Shown here: piece after piece, positions 16,871 to 27,757 of the stretch
Layout of the letters: every line of letters begins with the position of its first letter
How positions within the stretch are numbered: position 1 is the first letter of the stretch
Source: G963665185 sp963665185
GTDB lineage: Bacteria; Desulfobacterota; Desulfovibrionia; Desulfovibrionales; Desulfovibrionaceae
Reading direction: 5' to 3'
NCBI GenBank assembly: GCA_963665185.2
Contig: CAXXPO010000003.1
Span: forward strand, 157,997-221,996
DNA: 64,000 nucleotides
The notes under the pieces: model-generated
Seen by the model: the letters and a program-made list of their open reading frames with translations, nothing else
Told to the model about the DNA's origin: nothing
The model's database searches: none
Program-made: the position numbers and the translations under genes

Positions 16871-18613
16871 CTACTCTGCCAGCTTCATTATTTCTCCGGC
16901 ATACCGTGCCTTGAGCGCATCGAGATAGTCCTGGCTCTGCGGTCCCTTCCAGGTGACGACCTCCATGAAGCGCTTGGGGATACGCACTCCGGCCGGATCG
17001 TATCCGGTCCGTACGCGCAGGTTCCAACGCATGCGCTGCACACGGCCCGAGGCATTGTGCATATCCGCGGCAAGGTCGTTCAGGCCGACGCTTTGCAGAC
17101 ATTCTGCGAGAAGTTCGTCGTTGTACACGCCGCGGGCGAAAAGGCAGGAGACCAGGCTGGTCAGCAGGCAGCGGGCCTGTTCGTCGCCGACCAGAAAATC
17201 CACGGCCTTTTCCACGTCCTGCTCCTTGTGCTTCTGGTCGTAGGCGTAGCCGCCCGAATCCAGATGCGAGTGACGGAAGCCGAGTCCCTGGGCGACCCAG
17301 AAGACTTCGCCCGTGGCATATCCGGCCATTTCCTGACCCAGGACGCAGGCGTAGTCGCTGCCGCCGTAGATGTCCGCGGCATGCAACGCCCCCTTGGCCA
17401 GGGCCTTGTAAAAGTCGTTGGAGGCATGGCCGAGATTCCAGATGGCCTCGCGGTACCCGTCCGTGCCGCCGAAACGCAAGGCCACTTTGGTCTGCTCCTC
17501 GGTGAGGACGCCCTTTTCCATGGCCTCGGTGGCCCAGGCCAGGGCCACGCCCGCGCTCATGCAGTCCAGCCCCTGCTTTTCCACATCGTCGAGCAGAAGA
17601 AGCACGTCGCCGCCGTCGTACACGCCGAGCATGGCGCCCATGGCAAAAATCGGCTCATGGTCGTAGGTGACCTGTCGGTACATGAAACGGTGGTCGTCCT
17701 GGAACTGACGGCGCAGCATGCCCAGATGAATGCAGCCCACGGGGCAGCCCGAGCAGGCTGCGTTGCGCAGCAGCAGATCCTTGGCAAAGGTTTCGCCGGA
17801 AATGTTCACGGCCTTTGGTTCCGTGGTCTTTTGCAGATTCTCCAAAGGCAGGGACTTGAGTTCGTTGAGCGGGATGACGTTAATGGGCGTACCCAGATTG
17901 TGGTACTTGCGCATCATGTCCGTGGCGGTCATGTCCTCGTAGACCTTGCGAAATATCTTGTTGTATCCCTTGGCGTCGTCGGGCAGGGGCAGGTTGGCGT
18001 CGCCCTGGATGACGATTCCCTTGAGGTTCTTGGACCCCATGACCGACCCCGCGCCCAGACGCCCGAAATGGCGGAAGGTGTCCACATTGATGCAGGCGTA
18101 GGAAGAACCGGTCTCCCCTGCCGGGCCGATGCGCAGGATGCTGCGATGGCCCGAGCTGCCGGGAAAGGTGCGGCGCAGGATGCGGCCCGAGGTCAGGGCG
18201 CTGGCTCCCCACAGGAAGGTGGCGTCCCTGACCTGGAATCCCCGGCTGGAAACATTGGCCGCCGACGGCTGCGGGGCGCGGCCCGTAAAGACGACCGCCT
18301 CGTATCCGGTAAAACGCATGGCCAGGGCCATGCGGCCTCCGGCATGGGACTCGGCGTATTGCTCGTGGTACGGCGACTTGAAGCCGCAAACCACCTTGCT
18401 CATCAGGGGGAAGTAGCCGGTCAGCGGTCCGATGGCGAAAATAAGGGGCTGGTCCGGGTGGTCGTAGGGCGCGTCGGGCAGGCCGAACTCGTTGTACAGG
18501 GCGGCGGCCAAGCCGCTGCCGCCGATGCACTCGTTGACGTCTCCGAAATGGAGGACATCGCCCTTGCCCGAGTCCAGGTGGATTCTGAGAACACGGAACG
18601 GTCTACCGGTCAT
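16871..18613 (-). CDS. aor: Aldehyde:ferredoxin oxidoreductase (tungsten/molybdenum bis-pterin)
   Basis: 580-residue AOR-family enzyme. It interconverts aldehydes and carboxylic acids with ferredoxin, using a tungsten-bis-pyranopterin and one [4Fe-4S] cluster. Visible features: N-terminal AOR domain with G-G-S-G-L-A-A-A-L, a G-R-A-P-Q-P region, and the cluster motif C-S-G-C-P-V-G-C (C-x2-C-x3-C) near residue 277. A later Cys (S-C-L-F) near 500 could be the fourth ligand. It is slightly shorter than the ~605-residue archaeal enzymes. I start at the ATG at 18613, with AAGGAGG ideally spaced. It overlaps the polyferredoxin gene by 11 bp, so the two products are made together. Confidence 0.9.
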   Translation of the reverse strand: MTGRPFRVLRIHLDSGKGDVLHFGDVNECIGGSGLAAALYNEFGLPDAPYDHPDQPLIFAIGPLTGYFPLMSKVVCGFKSPYHEQYAESHAGGRMALAMRFTGYEAVVFTGRAPQPSAANVSSRGFQVRDATFLWGASALTSGRILRRTFPGSSGHRSILRIGPAGETGSSYACINVDTFRHFGRLGAGSVMGSKNLKGIVIQGDANLPLPDDAKGYNKIFRKVYEDMTATDMMRKYHNLGTPINVIPLNELKSLPLENLQKTTEPKAVNISGETFAKDLLLRNAACSGCPVGCIHLGMLRRQFQDDHRFMYRQVTYDHEPIFAMGAMLGVYDGGDVLLLLDDVEKQGLDCMSAGVALAWATEAMEKGVLTEEQTKVALRFGGTDGYREAIWNLGHASNDFYKALAKGALHAADIYGGSDYACVLGQEMAGYATGEVFWVAQGLGFRHSHLDSGGYAYDQKHKEQDVEKAVDFLVGDEQARCLLTSLVSCLFARGVYNDELLAECLQSVGLNDLAADMHNASGRVQRMRWNLRVRTGYDPAGVRIPKRFMEVVTWKGPQSQDYLDALKARYAGEIMKLAE

Positions 18614-19097
18614 GTGCGCCTCCTTCTTCGAGAGCGTCGGAAGTGCCTGGGGCGGAGATCCCTTCCGCAGGGCATGTTCCTTCCCGGCAGACATGCTCGT
18701 GTTTTTCAAGAAGCTCGAGACAGCCGTGCGGACAGAATTGCACGCACCGTCCGCAGTGAATGCAGACGTAGGTGTTGCCTGTTTCGTCCTGGGCTATGGC
18801 ATCCACCGGGCAGGCCAGGACGCACTGGCCGCAACGGATGCACAGGTCCTTTTTCACCTTGACCCCGCCGCCCTTGCGATCCGTGAGCGCGCCGGTGGGG
18901 CAGGCGGCGGCGCAGGGGGCCGGGTCGCAGGCCAGACAAAGCTGGGCTTCGTACCCGGTGGTGATGCCGCCGCTGGAACGGATACGGATGCCCGCGGCGC
19001 TCCAGGACAATTGCTTGTGCACCAGCCGGGCGCAGGCCAGGGAACATGAATGACACCCGATGCAGCGGTCCATCCGCGAGGCGCGCAGGACTTTCAT
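18603..19097 (-). CDS. Polyferredoxin (4 x [4Fe-4S]), electron partner of AOR
   Basis: 164-residue iron-sulfur protein with four Cys clusters: C-I-G-C-H-S-C-S-L-A-C, C-L-A-C-D-P-A-P-C-A-A-A-C-P, C-I-R-C-G-Q-C-V-L-A-C-P and C-I-H-C-G-R-C-V-Q-F-C-P. This HycB/CooF-like layout fits an electron-transfer subunit. It lies immediately upstream of AOR with an 11-bp overlap, so it probably carries electrons to or from the tungsten enzyme. I start at the ATG at 19097, preceded by GGAGG. A small hairpin (ACCGG/CCGGT) lies in the leader around 19115-19132. Confidence 0.88.
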   Translation of the reverse strand: MKVLRASRMDRCIGCHSCSLACARLVHKQLSWSAAGIRIRSSGGITTGYEAQLCLACDPAPCAAACPTGALTDRKGGGVKVKKDLCIRCGQCVLACPVDAIAQDETGNTYVCIHCGRCVQFCPHGCLELLEKHEHVCREGTCPAEGISAPGTSDALEEGGAHDR

Positions 19098-19135
19098 GGA
19101 ATCCTCCAGGAGAGTGAACCGGTTTTTCCGGTGAG

Positions 19136-19258
19136 CAGACCGTTGAAAAATGCGAGCCTGCCGGGTTGTCTCACAAAATTCGAAACCAGCGAATACCTCA
19201 GACACCCGCAGGTTTGAACTTTCTTATACCTTGCTCTCGCACATTTTTAAACAGCCTG
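19136..19258. repeat. 123-bp dispersed intergenic element, copy B
   Basis: Inverted relative to copy A at 5586. Read on the minus strand it begins CAGGCTGTT and ends AACGGTCTG, and has AGTTCAAACC about 39 bases in (42 in copy A) and GCATTTT just before the right end. It fills the gap between the polyferredoxin and malQ genes. Confidence 0.6.
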
Positions 19259-19314
19259 TATTTTTTACAGGATGTTCAGGAAAGCCGACAGTACAGCCGA
19301 CGGCTCTGATTTTT

Positions 19315-20814
19315 TTAAATTCTGCCGAAAAGTCCGGTCAACTCGAGCAATTCCTTTTCCAGGGTTGCGTCAAGCTGGTCGGTCGACACGCGCCAGCGCC
19401 AGTTTCCATTGGCCACGGAAGGCGTGTTCATGCGCGCCTTCTCGTCCAGACCAAGCAGGTCCTGCATGGGAAAGACCGCCAGATGGGCGCACGAGGACAT
19501 GGTCAGCCGGACAAGAGCGCGGGCAATGGTCTCCTCGGTGGGAACGGTTCCCAGATAGGCGGCCAGACGTTCTCGGTCTTCCTGCGTGGTTTCGGCCTTG
19601 AACCAGCCGCGCGTGGTGTTGTTGTCATGCGTTCCGGTGTAGGCCACGCAGTGGGGGATGTGGTTGTGCAGGGCATCCACGTTGTTGCCGATCCCGTTGC
19701 CAAAGGAAAACTGAACGATCTTCATGCCGGGCAGACGGAAGGTGTCGCGCAGTTCGCGCACGTCCGGAGTGATGACGCCCAGGTCCTCTGCAATGATGGG
19801 CAGGGAGGCGAAACGGGCGGCCAGGGTCTCGAAGAAATCCATGCCCGGCGCGTCCACCCATTCGCCGTTGATGGCGGTCCTTTCTCCGGCCGGGATTTCC
19901 CAGTACCCTGCAAAGCCCCGGAAATGGTCGATGCGGATCATGTCGTACAGTTCGATGTTTCGGCCCACGCGGCGAACCCACCAGGAGTAGTCGTCGTGTT
20001 TCAGGGCGTCCCAGTCGAAGACCGGATTCCCCCAGAGCTGGCCGGTCTCGCTGAAGTAGTCGGGCGGCACGCCGGCCACGAACCGTGGATGCCTGTCGTA
20101 GTCGAGTTTGAAATACTGCGGATTCGCCCAGACGTCGGCGGAGTCGAAGGTGACGTAGATGGGCGCGTCGCCCACCATCTGTATGCGCCGTTCGTTGCAA
20201 TAGGTTTTGAGGTCCTTCCATTGCCGATCGAAAAGGTACTGAACGAACTTGATGAAGTTGATTTCCGTATGCATTTCCCCGACCACCCTTTGGAGCGCCT
20301 CGGGATGACGGTCGCGCAGGTCCAGGGGCCACTGGTCCCAGACCTGTCCCTGAAAACGGTCCTTGATGACCGTGAACAGGGCGAAATCGTCAAGCCACCC
20401 GGCATTCCGGGTGCAAAAATCCTGAAAGGCCGGGTCGCTGTCCAGACGATCTTCCCGATGGCCGAAGGCGGCCCGCAGGATTCGTTCCTTGATCTTCTCC
20501 GCGGATTCGTAATCCGCCAGATGCGGGGGAAAGGTGAAGTGCGGTCCGATGTCGCTTTCGTGAATGAAGCCGTCCTGCACGAGCCTGCGCGGGCTGATGA
20601 ACAGCCTGTTTCCGGCAAAGGCGGACGAACTGGAATAGGGGGAATTGCCGATGGCCGGGGAGGTCGGCCCCATGGGCAGAATCTGCCAGACGCTTTGCCC
20701 GGAAGCCGAAAGAAAGTCGGCGAACCGATATGCTTCTGGACCGAAATCTCCAATGCCGAACTCGCCCGGCAGGCTGGTTATGTGCAAAAGCACTCCGCTT
20801 CCGCGTCTCCGCAT
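19315..20814 (-). CDS. malQ: 4-alpha-glucanotransferase (amylomaltase)
   Basis: 499-residue GH77 enzyme that transfers alpha-1,4-glucan segments between maltodextrins in the cytoplasm. It begins with the family start R-R-x-S-G-V-L-L-H-I-T-S-L-P-G, then G-D-F-G-P-E-A-Y-x-F and N-S-P-Y-S-S-x-S-A-F-A-G-N. Catalytic segments: R-I-D-H-F-R-G-F (nucleophile Asp), A-E-D-L-G (acid/base Glu) and Y-T-G-T-H-D-N-N-T (third acidic residue). I start at the ATG at 20814 with AGGGAGG 4 nt upstream. It is the last gene of a minus-strand treS-treZ-malQ cluster, which suggests glycogen/maltodextrin turnover linked to trehalose. Confidence 0.93.
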   Translation of the reverse strand: MRRRGSGVLLHITSLPGEFGIGDFGPEAYRFADFLSASGQSVWQILPMGPTSPAIGNSPYSSSSAFAGNRLFISPRRLVQDGFIHESDIGPHFTFPPHLADYESAEKIKERILRAAFGHREDRLDSDPAFQDFCTRNAGWLDDFALFTVIKDRFQGQVWDQWPLDLRDRHPEALQRVVGEMHTEINFIKFVQYLFDRQWKDLKTYCNERRIQMVGDAPIYVTFDSADVWANPQYFKLDYDRHPRFVAGVPPDYFSETGQLWGNPVFDWDALKHDDYSWWVRRVGRNIELYDMIRIDHFRGFAGYWEIPAGERTAINGEWVDAPGMDFFETLAARFASLPIIAEDLGVITPDVRELRDTFRLPGMKIVQFSFGNGIGNNVDALHNHIPHCVAYTGTHDNNTTRGWFKAETTQEDRERLAAYLGTVPTEETIARALVRLTMSSCAHLAVFPMQDLLGLDEKARMNTPSVANGNWRWRVSTDQLDATLEKELLELTGLFGRI

Positions 20815-20862
20815 GATGCCTCCCTTCGTTTGAACGGGCAAAGGCCCGGCCGATCCGTGAAA

Positions 20863-22752
20863 CTATTTCGCCTTGAGCACCAGCACCTGCCAGGGGGTCA
20901 GGCGCACGGTGTCGGGCTGCGGAAAGACCGGCCCGTGGCCGCCGCCTCCGAATTCCCTGGCTCCGGCATCGAAAAGGACATGGAATCCTCCCCGTGCGAA
21001 ATCCAGGTCAAAGGAATAACTTACCGTCCGCGCTGAAAAATGAAACAGGGCCACGATTTCTTTTGTGTGACATTTGCGCCGCAGGGCAAGCACTTTCTTG
21101 TCCTGGTCCAGACAGACGTAACTGTTCCAGGCCAGGGCGTCATCCTTTCTGAATATGGCCGCCCGAAGGTCCAGCAACTTCCGGTACAGCGCCAGGATAT
21201 GCTTGTGCGGCGCCAGGCTGCGCTTGCTCCAATCCAGCCTGCTGGCCGCGAACGTGGCCGGGTCGTCCGGGGCGGGCGAGGTTCCGGGCCAGCGAAAATT
21301 GCGCAGATCCTTTTGCCGTCCCTTGCACACGGCCTTGTTCAGAACCGGATTCCGGAAGTCCACAAAGTATTGAAACGGGTTGTTTTCACCGTATTCCTCG
21401 CCCATGAAAAGCAGGGGAGTGTGCTGTCCAAGCAGCAGACAGGCCACGGCCAGTTTGCGCGCTTCAAAGGAGACCAGGGTGTCGAGCCTGTCCCCACGCG
21501 GCCGGTTGCCGATCTGGTCGTGGTTCTGGATGCAGGCCACGAACGAAAGCGGCGGCAGATCATGAGGGGACGTGCCGCGGGAACGCTTCCAGTAGCGGGA
21601 ATACCGGCCGGTATAGGAAAACCCCTGGCTCAGGCTTTCGGCCACATGATCCAACTGGCCGAAATCCTTGTAGTACCCGTATGTCTCGTGGGTCAGCAGG
21701 GCGTGCAGGGCGTGGTGAAAATCGTCGCTCCACTGGGCGTCCATGCCGAGTCCACCCTGGTCCACGGGACGGACCGTGCGGGCGTCGTTGGCGTCGGACT
21801 CCGCAATCATGCAAAGCTTCTTGCCCATGCCCGGCCCGAGGCCGGCGGCAAGCCTGGACAGCTGCCCCAGGATGGGGCGGCACCCGTTGTCGTAAATGGA
21901 TTGCACCGCGTCCAGCCGCAACCCGTCGATGTGATAGTTCTCGAACCAGTGCAGGGCGTTGGTCAGGAAATAGGCACGGACCGGGTCCGAATGCGGGCCG
22001 TCGAAATTAATGGCCTGTCCCCACGGCGTGGCGTAGCTGTCTGTGAAATAATGGCCGTAGGCATGAAGCACGTTCCCTTCGGGGCCGACATGATTGTAAA
22101 CCACGTCCAGCATCACGGCCAGTCCCAGCCCATGGGCATGGTCCACGAAACGCTTCAACCCGTCCGGGCCGCCGTAACTGTCCTGCACGGCGAACGGAAA
22201 AACCCCGTCATACCCCCAGTTGCGCCTGCCGGAAAACTGGGCCACGGGCATGATTTCCAGGCAGGTCACGCCCAGGTGGGCCAAATCCTCCAACCGCTCC
22301 ATGGCCGCCTCGAACGTTCCCTCCGCGTAAAGGTTCCGATGTGCAGTTCATAGATGACCGCACCGGGCAGAGGCAAACCGGGAAAACCGCAGTCGTTCCA
22401 CTCAAAGGCGTTGTGGTCCATCACACGGGAAGGTCCGAAAACCCCCAGTGGCTGGAAATGGGAGGCCGGGTCGGGAAGCTGCTTGCCGCCTGGAATTTCA
22501 AAAACATAGTCCGTCCCCGCCGCAACATCGGGCACAATCGCCGTGAAATGGCCGTGCTCGTCGCGTTCCATGGGAACGATGCGCTGACCCGGCTGCAAAA
22601 CCACGGAGAGTTCCCTCAGTTTCGGGGCCCAGACGGTGAAACTGCACCCCCCCGTCCTTTCTGAGAAATGCGCCAGGTACGGGTAGATGCAGGTCTTCCG
22701 TTATGGCGATGGTCATGTCGGTCGTGCTCATTATGCAGTGCCTGTCTCTCAT
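20863..22752 (-). pseudogene. treZ: Malto-oligosyltrehalose trehalohydrolase, two compensating frameshifts as read
   Basis: GH13 enzyme that releases trehalose from malto-oligosyltrehalose. The frame is broken twice. At 22647-22653 a 7-base C run (G on the coding strand) has one base too many: six G gives D-G-G-C-S-F-T-V-W-A-P, the normal N-terminal domain. Near 22337 one base is missing between F-T and E-G-T-F-E-A-A. Corrected, the product is 629 residues without stops. Catalytic segments: G-L-R-L-D-A-V, M-I-A-E-S-D, and Q-N-H-D-Q-I-G-N-R. The ATG at 22752 overlaps the treS stop (ATGA); a start at 22731 is also possible. No treY is in the window. Confidence 0.8.
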
Positions 22753-25700
22753 ATCCGGCCCGGAAGCCCGAGAATACGTTCTATGGTGGCCAGCGTGGGT
22801 TCAAGATCGCCCTGCCTTTCCAGTACCCAGCCTATTTCCAGAAACGCCTTCTCCAGAATATAGGCGTCCAGCATCGTGGCCATGCTGTCGAATTCGCGGG
22901 GCAGGAAGGGGGCGTTCCTGGATTTTTCAATATATGCGGCCAAAAAAGCGCCGAAAGCGCAGGAATGCCAGAATTCGCTCCAGGGGGCCAGGGCTTGACG
23001 GTCCTGAGGTCTCATGCTCCGCTCCATGAGCGCGGTGTACGCCGTACGGCACAGGGAACGTTCCAGGTCGGCCACGTCGCGGAATGGCGAACGCTTGATG
23101 CGCCGTTGGGACAGAGGTTTTTCCGGTTTTCCCTCAAAGTCGATGACAATGTAATCCTTGCCCGTGTAAAGCAGGTGCCCCAAATGATAATCCCCGTGTA
23201 TGCGGATTTTCAGGCTGTCGATCTTCTGGCGGTAAAACTGCTGAAAATGGTCCAGCACCTGCTTCCGGGCCTGAATTACTGCCTGGGCACGCGGGGCAAG
23301 TTCCCCGGGGAATTTACCGCCCGGAATGTCGGACGCGGCCGGGGAGGAATCCTCCACTGCCCTGCGCAGACTTTCGATCATGCGCTTGGCATTGCTCTGC
23401 ATGGTCTGGAAGACCGAACGCTGGTAGAGCATGGTGAACGGCTCGGGTGCGAAATCGGGGTTGGCCGTGGTACGGCTCAGCGCCAGATGCAGTTCGGCCG
23501 TACGCACACCCATACGCCGAAACAGCTCGATGTCGGACTCGCCCAACAGGTCGCGCAGTTCGGCAGACAGCTGGATGCGGCTGGACAGGCTGGGCGAGGC
23601 GGGAATGGCCGGAGCGAATTTGAAATCCAGCCGGGCCGCCTGGACCCGTTCGAAAAAACGGTCCGCCGCATCCAGGCAGTGGGTGTGGGCGTCGGATTCG
23701 CAATGGACGTAACGTTTCATAACCCCGGCGATAACGGGTTCGCTGTCGGAACGTTTGTACTGCAACGCGCCCAGGCATGGCGGAGTATGTTTGAAGTCCG
23801 CCTGCTCCATGAGGGTAGCGGACCATTTCCAGGTCCGGGTTCATGCCCTCTTCGGCCAGGCGGAATATCTTCAGAAAGTATTCCGACCCGATGCGCAGAA
23901 TCGTATTGATGCGCTGGCTCATGAACAACGAGGTACGCAGGTCGTCCAAAGCGCGTCTGCCGTTTCGGGCGGCCTTGGCGGGAAGTGTCTGTATCTCGCC
24001 GTGACGGCCCTGGGTGCTCTGTTTCCTGGTCAGCAGGTCCACGATGCGGTCGCATGAACCGTCGGGATGGATGCCCTCGAAAAGAATGGCGGTGCGTCCT
24101 TCGTGTTCGTAGGTGCAGATCACGTCCTGGGGCGATTTTGCCAGAATGGCCATGGCCTCGGCCCCAAGGGCGAAGGAGACCAGCAGGTTGGCCGTAAGCG
24201 GAGAGCGCTCGAAAAAGGCCGCGCCGGTAATGAGCAGCCAGGTCGGCCGTCCGGGAAGCCCCAAAGGCAGCGCCTCCAATATCTCCATGGACTTGAACTT
24301 GCGGCCGTACATGCCCAGCAGCCTGCGCCGCTTCAGATAGGCGGGCAGGGCGCGGGATTGCAGGGGTCTCCTTGACCCCGAAATCGAGAAAGTCGCCACT
24401 GCCCAGGTCCGGGCACATGGTGGGCTTGTCCGCCGACAACTCCGTGGTTTCTTCCGAAGGCTCCAAAGAAAAAAGATAGTAGCCGTGGGCATTGAGCGTC
24501 AGGGTGGTGGGAGTCCGCCTTATGGTGGGAAAACGGTTGCGGCTGAAGACCTCCACGGGCTGATGTCCGTCAAAGGCGCTCAGGTCCAGGCACACGGCCT
24601 GGGGATGGCGGGACAGGTTTATGACCACCAGGAGACATTCGTCCACGGGCGACGCCCCCCCCCCTCTGCCGCCGTGTCCCGAAAACGGCGCAGATAGGCC
24701 AGCACCTTGGGATTTTCCGGCAGGATGAACTCCAGCCCGCCCCGGCCGAACGCCTTGTAGCGTTTGCGCATGGCAATGAAATTCTTCATCCACCACAGCA
24801 GGGAGGAGCGGTTGCGCTCCTGGTTTTCCACGTTGATGGCTTCGTAGTGGTATTCCGGGTCGATGATCACGGGCAGGAAAAGCCGCTGCGGATTGGCCCT
24901 GGAAAAGCCCGCATTACGGTCGGCCGACCATTGCATGGGCGTTCGCACGCCGTCGCGGTCGCCCAGGTAGTAATTGTCGCCCATGCCCAGTTCGTCGCCG
25001 TAGTAGATGACCACCGAACCGGGCATGGTCATGAGCAGCACGTTCATCAGCTCTATCTTGCGGCGGTCGTTGTCCAGCAGCGGGGCCAGCCTGCGCCGGA
25101 TGCCCAGGTTGATGCGGGCGCGGGGATCGCGGGCGTACATCTTGTACATGTAGTCGCGCTCCTCGTCCGTGACCATCTCCAGGGTCAGCTCGTCGTGGTT
25201 GCGCAGAAACAAGGCCCATTGGGAATTCTCCGGTATGGCCGGGGTCTGGTCCAGGATATCCACTATGGGAAAACGGTCTTCCATCTGCAAGGACATGAAC
25301 ATGCGCGGCATGAGCGGAAAATGAAAGGCCATGTGGCACATGTCGCCCTTACCGAAATAGGCCACGGCATCTTCGGGCCATTGGTTGGCCTCGGCCAGAA
25401 GCATGCGGCCCTTCGGAAATTTCCTGTCCACGTGGGTGCGCAGGTCGCGAATGAACCCGTAGGTTTCGGGCAGGTTTTCGCAGTTGGTCCCCCTCGCGCT
25501 CGAACAGGTAAGGGATGGCGTCCAGGCGCAGGCCGTCCACGCCCATATTCAGCCAGAAATCCAGCACCCTGAGAACTTCGCGGCGCACGTCCCGGCTTTC
25601 AAAATTGAGGTCGGGCTGGTGGCAGTAGAACCTGTGCCAGAAATAGGATTTCGCCACCGGGTCCCAGGACCAGTTGGACGTTTCGAAATCTTTGAAGATG

Positions 25701-26137
25701 ATACGGGTTTCGTGGTATTTTTCCGGGGTGTCGCTCCACACGTAATAGTCGCGGTGGCGCGATCCGGGTGCGGCCCGGCGGGCGCGCTGGAACCAGGCAT
25801 GCTGGTCCGAAGTATGGTTGAGAACCAGTTCGGTGATGACCTTGAGGCCGCGCTTGTGGGCCTCGCGCAGAAGTTTCCTGAAATCCGCGATGGTTCCGTA
25901 GTCCGGGTTCACGCCCACGGGGTCGGCGATATCATAGCCGTCGTCCTTGAGCGGCGAAGGATAGAACGGCAACAGCCAGATGGCTGTCACACCGAGGTCC
26001 TGAAGGTAGTCGAGCTTGCGGGTCAGCCCTTTGAAATCGCCTTTGCCGTCGCCGTCCGAATCGAAAAAACATTTGACGTGGACTTCGTAGATGATGGCGT
26101 CCTTGAACCACAAAGCGTCGTGTGTTGTTTCGGCCAT
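22749..26137 (-). pseudogene. treS: Trehalose synthase-maltokinase fusion, four frameshifts as read
   Basis: Restored, this is a ~1,128-residue fusion: an N-terminal GH13 trehalose synthase (maltose-trehalose isomerase; W-F-K-D-A-I-I-Y-E-V-H-V, G-V-D-G-L-R-L-D-A-I-P-Y, L-L-A-E-A-N, L-R-N-H-D-E-L) and a C-terminal maltokinase (I-H-G-D-Y-H-L-G-H, then V-I-D-F-E-G-K-P). Breaks: one extra base in C5 at 25489-25493; a 10-base C run at 24655-24664 (8 or 11 needed); an extra base in G4 at 24363-24366; an extra base in G3 at 23813-23815. No other stops occur. The ATG at 26137 (or 26143) follows GGAG. With treZ and malQ it would link maltose, maltose 1-phosphate and trehalose. Confidence 0.8.
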
Positions 26138-26452
26138 GCGCATGCTCTCCGGTGGGGCGTATGCAAAAATATTGTTTTTCCGGCGTCCTGTCCCGGAACG
26201 TGGGACCTTCCATTTCCCAGCTGACAGAAATGGTAGTATTATTTGACCCGGTTGACAAACCGTCTGTACGGCTTTTCCCGCGCGACCGATCCGTTGATTT
26301 GCTTTCCTTTTCAATAAAAGGCAAGCAGTACGTAATCGTTGACAAATTCATACCCGGAACAACACGGAAAAAAACAGAACATTTTTTTATCCCGATCTGA
26401 CGTCGCCGTCACTCCAGATTGAAGTTCCGGGGAATATTCGCCGGGGACACAT
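26138..26452. other. 315-bp divergent intergenic region
   Basis: No gene is seen. It separates treS (minus) from the membrane-protein gene (plus) and must carry both promoters. The middle (26230-26400) is less GC-rich than its surroundings, but no convincing promoter pair or operator was recognised. Confidence 0.4.
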
Positions 26453-27649
26453 ATGCTCGTACCCTCAGACTTCTGGGCCGCTTTTCCGCTCTATCTCTGT
26501 TACTGGGTTTTTCCCGCTGCCATGCTGCTGGCCCGGTCCGTCGGGCTGGATCTGCCCCGGAACGCGATAGACGGAGTCTGGCTGGCCTATGCCGCGGCCG
26601 GAGCCGCGCACCTGGCGTTCGCCCGGACGGAACGCGGACACATGGCCGGAATCCGTCTGACGGCAGCCCTTTTCTGCGCCACCGTGGCATTGCTTTTGCT
26701 GCGTTTTGCATGGCCGGTCATGCAGCCCGGATTCATGGCTGTTCCCCTGGGCCATGGAGCTCAAGCCGTTTCTCTACATGCTTGTGGCAGGCACGGGACT
26801 GGCAGCCTTCGGACGTCCGTCCGAAAGCCACTTTCTGGCCTGCGGCAAAGGGCTGGCCCTGATCGTGCTTTGCGAGTTCCTCTTCACCTGGCTGCGCACC
26901 GGACAGATGCTCCGGCCCCAGGGATCGGGAGAGGTCAATTACGACGCCGTGCTCCTGGCCGTCAGCCTGTGTTTCTGTCTGACCTTCCGGCGCGCTTCCC
27001 CCGTCTGGCTGCTTGTTTTGGGAATTATGGCCACGCTTTCCCGCACCTCCATTCTGGCCGCAGCGGGAATGCTTCTGCTGTTCGGGCCTTTTGGCTGGAG
27101 CCGCAGGTTTTTCTTCGTCTGCCTGGCCGCGGGCGGACTATGTCTGTCCTTCTGGGTGCGCGGATTGCCGGGCGCACTGGACGCCCCTTGACAGGACTAT
27201 GGATGTGGCAGGCGGCGGGGAGCTTCGCCCTGGCTTCGCCCGTGGAGGCCATGACGGGATTCTGGCCCGGCCTGGCCTTGCCGCTCCCGGTACCGGCGCA
27301 GCTCTCCTTTTTATGGTCCATGCAGGCCGGGGAATGGGGAATTACCGGGGTGCATCCCTACAATCTGCACGGATTCTGGCTGCGCATGGCCGCAACCTGG
27401 GGCGTGGGAACGGCCGCCCTGTCCGCTGCGGCATTGTGTTGGGCCATGATAGTGGCAAAAGGCAACGCAGTGCGGAGCCTTTCCATGCTCTGCATTGCGG
27501 CGGGCATGACCATGGGGCTGGTGTATTGCAGTAACGTGGCTGTACCATTGCTGCTGGCCTTTGTTGTAAGCGTTCGAAGCACCCCCCGGCCGGTTCGGTT
27601 GCAGAAGACTTGCTTGCAAATCCCGTTAAATGTAATAGAAGGGATCTAA
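26453..27649 (+). pseudogene. Polytopic membrane protein, O-antigen ligase/polymerase-like, two frameshifts as read
   Basis: Restored length is about 398 residues with roughly ten hydrophobic segments. One extra C in C4 (26744-26747) breaks the frame: three C gives M-A-V-P-W-A-M-E-L-K-P-F-L. A second break, apparently a missing base, lies near 27180-27190, after which the frame reads T-G-L-W-M-W. Sequence resembling the O-antigen ligase (WaaL/Wzy) family includes G-E-V-N-Y-D-A and T-L-S-R-T-S-I-L in the middle and a periplasmic-loop-like G-V-H-P-Y-N-L-H-G-F-W-L-R. Family assignment is tentative. No glycosyltransferases lie next to it. Confidence 0.5.
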
Positions 27650-27757
27650 CCGGATCGACTACGAAGTCGATCCCACGGGCCGCTCAAAAAAAGTTTGATT
27701 TCTTTGAATAAACCAAGTCATCGAACTTTTATCAGCAGCCTCAAACGAGGTAGTCTT

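Noticed and set aside
20863..22752. Glycogen branching or debranching enzyme instead of TreZ
   Set aside because: The N-W-G-Y-D-G-V and T-P-W-G-x-A-I-N-F-D-G segments and the treS neighbour fit trehalohydrolase better.
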